A stretch of 19,371 bases of DNA from CAVQFO01 sp963711725 (GTDB lineage Bacteria > Pseudomonadota > Gammaproteobacteria > Nitrococcales > Aquisalimonadaceae): assembly GCA_963711725.1 (NCBI GenBank), contig CAVQFO010000050.1:1-19371 (forward strand). Direction: 5' to 3'. Of the stretch, positions 6,379-12,176 are shown piece by piece. The translations under genes and the position numbers were made by a program. The notes below the pieces were generated by a model that saw only the letters and a program-made list of their open reading frames with translations, was not told the DNA's origin and did no database searches. Every line of letters starts with the position of its first letter. The first letter of the stretch is position 1.

Positions 6379-6682
6379 AGAAATGAAATTGAGCGAGGGG
6401 TCGGGGTTTGACGGGGGAAAGTTGGATGTGGAGGTCGTATCGAATATGAAACGGACCGTTCTCGCGATAAACCTTCTCGACGATTCCGGTGCAATATTTA
6501 TCTATATGAAACAGGTGGTTGCCGCGTTCTCTTTTGATCCAGACAGAATGTGTTTCATCTCTGTAACATTTGGACCGGCGCTCGGCGACGGATGCTGCCA
6601 CGCGCTGAAGGCGGTTCAAAAACGGGACTGCGGTTGGGGGCAGCGAAGGGGTGGGACGACCCTGGCTTATCACAGCCTGCGG

Positions 6683-8014
6683 TCATGAGGTTATGCCGTA
6701 TTTCTTCATCAGACGATACAGGGTCACCCGGGCGACGCCGAGCTCCCGCGCGGCAACGGTCACGTTGTTCTGAGCATGCCTCAAACTGACCGTGATGGCG
6801 TTTCTATCCGCCGCGTCCCGGGCTTGTGCCAGGGTCCTCAAGCGCCGGGGCTGGAACCGGCGCTCAAGTCCCAGGTCGGTCGGGGTGATCAGGCGTCGTT
6901 CGCACATGACCATGGCGCGCCGGATTCTGTTGATCAACTCGCGTACGTTGCCGGGCCATGAATACCGTTTCATCGCTTGCATGGCGTGCGTGCTGAAGCC
7001 CTCCACGGTTTTGCTCTTCTCGGTAATGAAACGGTTGTAATAGTGCAAAGCCAGCGGTTCTATGTCTTCCGGGCGGTCGCTCAAGGCGGGAACCTGCAGA
7101 CGAAGGACGTTAAGCCGATAGTAAAGGTCCTCCCGGAAACGTCCTTCCGCCACCGACTTTTCCAGATCTACGTGGGTGGCGGCAATCACGCGAACGTCCA
7201 GTTGGATTGGCTCTCGGCCGCCTACGCGTTCTATGGTCTGTTCCTGCAGGAAACGTAGCAGGTTGACCTGGAGATCCAGGGAAAGATCACCGATCTCATC
7301 CAGGAAGAGGGTGCCGTTTGCGGCGTCCTCGATCCGGCCTATCTTGCGCCGTGCCGCGCCGGTGAAGGCGCCGGCTTCATAGCCGAACAGCTCCGATTGG
7401 ATCAGGCCGGGTGGTAGCGCGCCGCAGTTTACCGCTACAAACGGCCCTTTGGCCCGGCCGGAATTCCGGTGGATCGCTTGGGCGGTCAGTTCCTTTCCAG
7501 TGCCGCTTTCGCCCTGGATGAGAACCGGAGCATCAGCAGTGGCCATTTTGCGAATGCAGGCGAACACGCATTGCATTGCAGGGCTGGTGCTGACGATTTC
7601 ACGCTTCGCGTCTTCACTGTTTGGGAACCCTTTAAAGCTCTTGAGCTGAGCCATGCCGTATGCATGGCCGAGCACCGCACCCAGTCGGGAGTAGTCGGCC
7701 GGCAGCGTATGGAAGTCGAAAAAACCTTGCCCGATGAAATTTCTGAATTCGGCTGCCTCCAGTCCTTCCGGAGAAACAACGGCCACCCATTCCATGTTTC
7801 CGCCCAGAAGCACGAGATCCTCGTCCGACGGTGCCGGACGGTCGGCCCGGTCCAACACCATCAGGCCCACCTTGATATCGCCGCGTGCGATCAAGTCTTC
7901 GGCCTGTTCGGTGCTGGTGGCGGCACGAATATCCCAGTCGGCGCTGAGGGCCCCCACATTAACCGCGGCCTGGGGCTCTGCCCCGTCCATATAGAGTAAT
8001 TTCCGTTTACCCAT
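6683..8014 (-). CDS. VpsR-like sigma-54-type transcriptional activator
   Basis: A 443-residue protein with three parts. Residues 1-125 are an N-terminal receiver-like domain with a single possible acceptor Asp in GLMVLD, resembling the VpsR-type domain rather than a canonical receiver. Residues ~135-375 are an AAA+ domain with Walker A GESGTGKE (168-175), GAFTGA (215-220), Walker B LFLDE (236-240) and WPGNVREL (353-360). A C-terminal Fis-type helix-turn-helix occupies ~415-440 (TVAARELGVARVTLYRLM). The intact GAFTGA loop implies contact with sigma-54, consistent with the RpoN promoter upstream of the next gene. VpsR-type and FleQ-type regulators often bind c-di-GMP and control biofilm genes; that is family knowledge, not visible here. 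The ATG at 8014 is chosen because the upstream extension is proline/arginine-rich shadow sequence running into an IS remnant. It probably controls the amyloid-like operon. Confidence 0.9.
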   Translation of the reverse strand: MGKRKLLYMDGAEPQAAVNVGALSADWDIRAATSTEQAEDLIARGDIKVGLMVLDRADRPAPSDEDLVLLGGNMEWVAVVSPEGLEAAEFRNFIGQGFFDFHTLPADYSRLGAVLGHAYGMAQLKSFKGFPNSEDAKREIVSTSPAMQCVFACIRKMATADAPVLIQGESGTGKELTAQAIHRNSGRAKGPFVAVNCGALPPGLIQSELFGYEAGAFTGAARRKIGRIEDAANGTLFLDEIGDLSLDLQVNLLRFLQEQTIERVGGREPIQLDVRVIAATHVDLEKSVAEGRFREDLYYRLNVLRLQVPALSDRPEDIEPLALHYYNRFITEKSKTVEGFSTHAMQAMKRYSWPGNVRELINRIRRAMVMCERRLITPTDLGLERRFQPRRLRTLAQARDAADRNAITVSLRHAQNNVTVAARELGVARVTLYRLMKKYGITS

Positions 8015-8086
8015 TGGTTGTGCCCACCCATCCACTTTCTGTCCGGCGGCACCGCGGCCGGACCGGCAAACTTCCACACACCAGCC

Positions 8087-8092
8087 AGTATA
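8087..8092 (-). promoter_or_regulatory. Possible -10 element of the activator gene
   Basis: The minus strand reads TATACT, close to TATAAT, ~73 bases before the start codon. The -35 position at 17-base spacing reads GTGATA, a weak match, so the promoter would need an activator or is not genuine. Confidence 0.3.
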
Positions 8093-8146
8093 GTTTTCCC
8101 CTATTGGGATATCACGAAGGGGGTGAGGGGATGTCCGGAGCCACCA

Positions 8147-8165
8147 ATGCCGGCGACGCCGGCAT
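8147..8165. promoter_or_regulatory. Perfect palindrome upstream of the activator gene
   Basis: ATGCCGGCG and CGCCGGCAT are separated by a single A. It lies ~55 bases upstream of the possible -10 element of the activator gene. It could be an operator for a dimeric regulator, including autoregulation, or simply a GC-rich hairpin. No T-tract follows on either strand. Confidence 0.35.
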
Positions 8166-8489
8166 AACGTTGGGTGTTCCGCTGGAAGACCTTGGGATGG
8201 GCGGGTCCCGGTCTGTGTGTGGTTGATTTCAAAATACTGAAAAAAAAGAGAAAGGCTTTTAGTGGGAAGCGGCTCTGCCAGCGTTCCGTCGGACCGGAAC
8301 GGGGACCCCCAAGTCTCTTTAATAACCTCAAAGTGGGCGATCGGTGGTCTCCCCGCGAGAGGGAAGCCCCTAAAGGCGCCGCGGGAGTTCCGCAGTGCCT
8401 CCGGTCGGGTTGCTGGCGAGGCGAACAACTTGCCCCCTCCCAACCGACGACCGACCAGTTGTTCGGGCCACCTCTCCGCGGGCGCTCGT

Positions 8490-8709
8490 TTAAACAGCAG
8501 CATCCAATTCGATCTTTCTCGGCATGCAGTGGCCGAGGGTGGAATGGAACCGCTCGCTGTTGTACTCCGTTTCGATGCAGTGAATCACGCCCCGTCGGGC
8601 CTGTTCGCGAGTGTTGTAGCGCTCGCTGGCCAGCGCTCCATTCAGTATTCAGTGAACCGAAGATGCGCTCACTGACCGCGTTGTGCTCGCAGTTGCCCTT
8701 GCGACTCAT
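8490..8709 (-). pseudogene. Remnant of an IS3-family transposase (OrfB C-terminus), frameshifted
   Basis: The minus strand begins MSRKGNCEHNAVSERIFGSL, the hallmark of the IS3-family OrfB integrase core just before its catalytic Glu region (usual form MSRKGNCYDNA-E-FF-SLK-E). After a frameshift near 8630 it continues in another frame: RYNTREQARRGVIHCIETEYN, then a SERFHSTLGH block, ending at the TAA at 8490. Everything N-terminal, including the first two catalytic Asp residues and OrfA, is missing, and no terminal inverted repeats were identified. It is an old, inactive fragment. Confidence 0.85.
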
Positions 8710-8863
8710 CGAAGCGAGTAGGTCATGGTGGTCCTCCTTGAACAGGGATGAAGCTGTGCCTTTGTACAGCCGGAGAGCAGCGTGGCCGGAAAATCAGATC
8801 AAGGGAATCGGCTCAGGATGAGCGTAAATGGCTGTTTAGGCGGCGTTAAAGTTGTGGATGTCC

Positions 8864-8896
8864 CTGTTTCGCTTTCGCTGTTTCGCTGTTTCGCTT
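8864..8896. repeat. Short tandem repeat of TGTTTCGC
   Basis: The octamer TGTTTCGC occurs three times within ~30 bases in the gap between the IS3 remnant and the VOC gene. This is a small slippage-type repeat with no evident function. Confidence 0.5.
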
Positions 8897-8959
8897 CGAG
8901 ACGCCGCGCTCTTTATGGCGTCCCTTCCCAGGGCGGTGCTATGGGCTCGTTCTCCACGG

Positions 8960-9361
8960 TTACTTCATGGCCGTTAGGTCCATCCAAATCGCTTCCCAAA
9001 CATGGCCGTCAGGATCGGCGAGGTTTCGGTTATACATAAAACCGAGGTCTTGAATGGCGTTGATGTCTGCCGTGCCGCCATTCTTGGCGGCCGCATCGTT
9101 CATCGCATCGACGGCTTCACGGCTGTCGCACGATAGGGCGAGCATGACTTCGCTTGAGGTTGAAGGCGGGATCGGGCGGTTGGTGAAACCGCGCCATTTT
9201 GCGTGGGTGAGGAGCATGACGTTGATTGCTTCGCTCCAGACCATGCAAGCGGCGGTGTCGTCGGTGAATTGTGGGTTGTTCTCGAAGCCGATGGCCGTAT
9301 AAAAAGCCATCGAAGCATGGAGGTCTCGAACAGGCAGGTTTACAAAGATCATCCGGGGCAC
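8960..9361 (-). CDS. VOC-family (glyoxalase/bleomycin-resistance fold) protein
   Basis: A 133-residue protein beginning PRMIFVNLPVRDLHASMAFY, the classic first beta-alpha unit of the vicinal oxygen chelate fold. It ends with NLADPDGHVWEAIWMD, the usual DP-G-WE closing strand. Cytosolic members of this group (with MVWSEAI and HAKWRGF segments) are common and uncharacterised. The substrate is unknown, and resistance or glyoxalase activity should not be assumed. The GTG at 9361 is chosen because AGAGGAAG lies at proper spacing. An ATG at 9352 is possible, and a start 17 codons upstream would add an atypical polar leader. It stands alone between the IS remnant and mlaA. Confidence 0.87.
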   Translation of the reverse strand: MPRMIFVNLPVRDLHASMAFYTAIGFENNPQFTDDTAACMVWSEAINVMLLTHAKWRGFTNRPIPPSTSSEVMLALSCDSREAVDAMNDAAAKNGGTADINAIQDLGFMYNRNLADPDGHVWEAIWMDLTAMK

Positions 9362-9526
9362 GGTTGCTTCCTCTTGGTCGTCGATAAAGGGACAACGGCA
9401 TCCGTTGTCCACATATAGTCGAACGCCCGATCTCCATTTCGACAGGAAAGCTTAAACCGCATGCGTGAGGCTCATGGAAATTCGTGAATCCGTCACGCCC
9501 CGTCGTGACCCGAACTCAAATCAGCC

Positions 9527-10300
9527 TCACTTCCCCCCGCCCTGATCCTCCTGATCCATTTCCTCGAAGAAATCCGGGGCGGGCGGGTTGCCGTCGTAGA
9601 TGAGGTTGGTGCGGTATTGCTGGTAGGCGGAGCGGGTGAAGGCGTAGGGGTCCACGGCGGCTTCGTTGCGGAGTTGGTTGGCTTGTTCCAGGTTGGCGCG
9701 GGTGTTGATGATCCGGAGACCGAACAGCGGCCAGCTTACCGCGCCGGTGGCGTAGTAGGTGATGGGATTGGTGGCGACGCCGGCGGGGTATTGCCAGACG
9801 TCTCGCGTGGTGGAAGGCCCCAGCACGGGGATAACGATGTACGGGCCTTCGCCCACGCCCCAGACCGCCAGGGTCTGGCCGAAGTCTTCGTTGTGGCTGC
9901 GGATATCCATCTGGGAGGCGACGTCGAACAGGCCGCCCAGGCCCCAGACGGTGTTGATCACGAACCGGGTGGTGTCGTGCAGGCTCTGGGAAAACTTGCC
10001 TTGGAGCAAGTCGTTGAGGACTACGCCCGGGTAGGAGACGTTGTCGAAGAAGTCGGTGACGCGATTGCGCACGAACCTCGGGGTGACGAAGCGATAAGCG
10101 TCCGCCGTGGGCTTGAGCACATAGGTGTCCACGCGGTCGTTGAACGTGTAGATGTTGCGGTTTACGGACACCCAGGGATCGGCGACATTGTCCGGCTGGT
10201 TGGGCGTCTGGGCGCAGCCGGCCAGAAGGACGATGCTCAGGAGCGTGGCGATCAGCCGCAGGCGGCCCGCGGGCGTCTTGGCAGGGCGGGGGTCGGTCAT
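9527..10300 (-). CDS. mlaA: MlaA (VacJ) family outer-membrane lipoprotein
   Basis: A 257-residue lipoprotein. The signal ends in lipobox LLAGC with Cys29. The MlaA/VacJ domain follows: DPWVSVNRNIYTFND (41-55), FFDNVSYPGVVLNDLLQG, RFVINTVWGLGGLFDVA, NEDFGQTLAVWGVGEGPYIV, and YYATGAVSW near the end. MlaA forms a ring in the outer membrane and removes misplaced phospholipids, handing them via MlaC to the MlaFEDB importer. No other mla genes are nearby, so here it is a stand-alone mlaA, which is common outside enterics. The ATG at 10300 has an AAGGAAGG ribosome binding site. The C-terminus is acidic and Gln-rich. There is a short gap (63 bases) to the upstream hydrolase gene, so possibly one transcript. 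Confidence 0.95.
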   Translation of the reverse strand: MTDPRPAKTPAGRLRLIATLLSIVLLAGCAQTPNQPDNVADPWVSVNRNIYTFNDRVDTYVLKPTADAYRFVTPRFVRNRVTDFFDNVSYPGVVLNDLLQGKFSQSLHDTTRFVINTVWGLGGLFDVASQMDIRSHNEDFGQTLAVWGVGEGPYIVIPVLGPSTTRDVWQYPAGVATNPITYYATGAVSWPLFGLRIINTRANLEQANQLRNEAAVDPYAFTRSAYQQYRTNLIYDGNPPAPDFFEEMDQEDQGGGK

Positions 10301-10363
10301 GTCCCTTCCTTCGAGTGATTTTCCGCAGAATGCGGTATTCCCGAGGTGATTTCCATATGCGGC

Positions 10364-11185
10364 TCAGCCGCGCCCATCCACGTCCCGCAGGAACTCCAGG
10401 ACGGCGGCGTTGAACTCGCGCGGTTTCTCGATGGTGAACATGTGCCCTGCCCCCGGGATGACCACCAGACGGGCGTGGGGGATGTGTTGCGCCAGGTAGT
10501 GGGCATTGTCGAGGGGCCAGACGCGGTCGTCCGCGCCGTGGATCACCAGGGTGGGCACGCGGATGTCGTCCAGACGCGGGGAGTTCGGCTTGTGGGAAAG
10601 TGCGGCCTCTAGCTGCGCCTCGAAGGCGTGGGGCGGCTGCGGGTCGGCCTGAACCAGTTTCAAGACGCGGTCGGTGAGGTCCGGGACCTTGGCCCGGAAA
10701 TCCGGGTGGTAGAACACCCGGTTCATGGCCTCCATCACGGTGCGTAAGTCGGTTTCGCTTCGATCCAGGGAGAGGGCGTCGATGACTTCCTGATCCGTGG
10801 GCACGGCGGCGGGGTCGTTGGCTCCCACGCCGGTGCATCCCAGCACCAGGCTGCGCACGCGCTCGGGCGCCATGTGGTAGAAGTCCTGGGCCGTCAGGCC
10901 GCCCATGGATACGCCCAGCAGGTGCGCGCGTTCGGCGCCGGCGTCGTCCAGGACCGCCCGCAGGTCGCGGGCGAACAGCTCCGTGGAATAGGGGCCTTGC
11001 GGCTTGTCGGAACGTCCGGCGCCGCGGTTATCCATGGCAATGACGCGATAGTGCCTGGCGAAGTCCGGCAGTTGCAGCGCCCAGGACTGCACGGTGCCGC
11101 CCAGGCCCATGATGAGTGCCAGGGGCGGGCCGTCGCCGTGGGTTTCGTAGTAGAGGCGGGCGCCTTCGTTGTCGACGTAGGGCAT
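10364..11185 (-). CDS. Alpha/beta-hydrolase fold protein
   Basis: A 273-residue single-domain alpha/beta hydrolase. The oxyanion-hole segment is LIMGLGG (24-30). The nucleophile elbow is G-V-S93-M-G-G, the acid is Asp219/220 in HGADDRVWP, and the base is His248 in PGAGHMF. The MDNRGAGRSDKP segment (51-62) is typical of esterase/3-oxoadipate enol-lactonase-like members. The substrate cannot be deduced. It is cytoplasmic, with no signal peptide. It lies 80 bases downstream of the HAD gene and 63 bases upstream of mlaA, all on one strand, so a loose operon is possible. The ribosome binding site is weak. Confidence 0.9.
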   Translation of the reverse strand: MPYVDNEGARLYYETHGDGPPLALIMGLGGTVQSWALQLPDFARHYRVIAMDNRGAGRSDKPQGPYSTELFARDLRAVLDDAGAERAHLLGVSMGGLTAQDFYHMAPERVRSLVLGCTGVGANDPAAVPTDQEVIDALSLDRSETDLRTVMEAMNRVFYHPDFRAKVPDLTDRVLKLVQADPQPPHAFEAQLEAALSHKPNSPRLDDIRVPTLVIHGADDRVWPLDNAHYLAQHIPHARLVVIPGAGHMFTIEKPREFNAAVLEFLRDVDGRG

Positions 11186-11265
11186 AGGTTCAAACCGGAT
11201 GGCTGCGGGTCGGAGGCGCTCACTTTATACATCGACGCCGCGCCTGTGAACAGTGTGGATGGCGG

Positions 11266-12033
11266 TTAGCCGCCGCCCCGGTGATCCAGGATCCAGTCCA
11301 CCGCGGCGCCGATACCGTCTACCGTTTCGCCGCCCCGGTGGACCGCGTTCTGGTCGCCGGAACGGTATTTTCCCGTGCGCACCAACAGGGCCTGCAGGCC
11401 CGCGTCCAGCGCGCCGTTGACGTCCGACTCCACGTCGTCGCCCACCATCACCGTGGCATCGGCCTCGCCCGCCATGCTGGCAACTGCGCCGGCGAAAAAG
11501 GCGTAGGCCGGTTTGCCGATGACTTCGGCTTCCACTTGGGCGGCGTATTCCAGGGCGGCGACGAACGGCCCGGCATCCAGGCTCAGCCCTTCGTTCTCGC
11601 TGAAATAGCGGTTCTTGGCCACGGCCAGCAGCGGTGCTCCGTCCTGGATCAGGCGAAAGGCGCGGTTGAGGTTGTCGTAGGTGAAGGCCGGGCCGGCGTC
11701 CGCCACGACCACGGCATTGGGCCGGCCGGGTGGCAGGTCCGCGAAATCCGGTTCCAGATCCGGGTGGATCAACAGGTGCGGGGTCAGCCCCCGGTCGCGC
11801 AACACCCGTTTGGTGGCTTCGGCGGCGGTGAAGAGTTCGTCGTCCTCCACCGCCAGGTCCAGGTCATGGAGCTGGGCCAGCAGACGCGCCTTGGTCTTGC
11901 GGGTGGTGTTGGTGACAAACCGTACCGGCAAGTCGTTCTCGCGAAGCCGTGCCAGGGCCTCCGAGGCCCCGGGCAGCCGCCGGTCGCCTTGGTAGAGCAC
12001 ACCCGCAAGATCCAGCAATATTCCGTGAATCAT
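11266..12033 (-). CDS. HAD-superfamily phosphatase, LHPP-like (TIGR01458-type)
   Basis: A 255-residue HAD phosphatase of subclass IIA. Motif I is D8-L-A-G-V-L-Y, motif II is TNTTRKT, motif III has the Lys of EVIGKP, and motif IV is MVGDDVESDV. In most HAD enzymes motif I is D-x-D. Here the second Asp is Ala, while the related LHPP group (phospholysine phosphohistidine inorganic pyrophosphate phosphatase) has D-I-S, so the change fits that branch. The substrate is probably a small phospho-compound. The ATG at 12033 is preferred because GAAGGA precedes it at usual spacing; an in-frame start 17 codons earlier adds a poor leader. The C-terminus (GAAVDWILDH) is complete. Confidence 0.88.
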   Translation of the reverse strand: MIHGILLDLAGVLYQGDRRLPGASEALARLRENDLPVRFVTNTTRKTKARLLAQLHDLDLAVEDDELFTAAEATKRVLRDRGLTPHLLIHPDLEPDFADLPPGRPNAVVVADAGPAFTYDNLNRAFRLIQDGAPLLAVAKNRYFSENEGLSLDAGPFVAALEYAAQVEAEVIGKPAYAFFAGAVASMAGEADATVMVGDDVESDVNGALDAGLQALLVRTGKYRSGDQNAVHRGGETVDGIGAAVDWILDHRGGG

Positions 12034-12176
12034 CGCCGCCGTTCCTTCTGGCCGCATCCCAGGCACAAGGTCCCGCTTCTCCAATCAGCATAAACCGAAT
12101 TGGTGCTTGCGTGATGACGCGGCGGCGGGACTTGCCGGGTGCCCGTGTTCGATGGTCGGGGCCCGGGCGAGGGGCT

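Larger units (their letters stand above)
6251..6682. other. Regulatory intergenic region before the amyloid-like operon
   Basis: This is a 432-base region without a credible gene. It is less GC-rich than its surroundings, and the open frames across it overlap the promoter. It contains a sigma-54 promoter (6322-6337), an imperfect palindrome (6361-6378) and a short perfect palindrome, AACGG-A-CCGTT (6450-6460). A leader of about 60 bases would precede the ATG at 6250, with a weak AGGGG ribosome binding site. Confidence 0.6.
8015..8489. other. Intergenic region upstream of the activator gene
   Basis: This is a 475-base stretch between the activator start and the IS3 remnant. The open frames here are arginine- and proline-rich shadows. 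It holds a possible -10 box (8087-8092, minus strand) and a perfect 9+1+9 palindrome (8147-8165). Nothing else was recognised. Confidence 0.5.

Noticed and set aside
6281..6688. Open frames on both strands in the gap before the glycine-rich gene
   Set aside because: They cover the sigma-54 promoter and have no family resemblance or good ribosome binding site.
8015..8503. Long N-terminal extension of the VpsR-like activator
   Set aside because: The extension reads into the IS3 remnant and lacks domain character; the ATG at 8014 begins the recognisable N-terminal domain.
9516..10838. A 440-codon minus-strand frame overlapping mlaA and the hydrolase
   Set aside because: Arg/Pro/His-rich translation spanning two well-supported genes in another frame.
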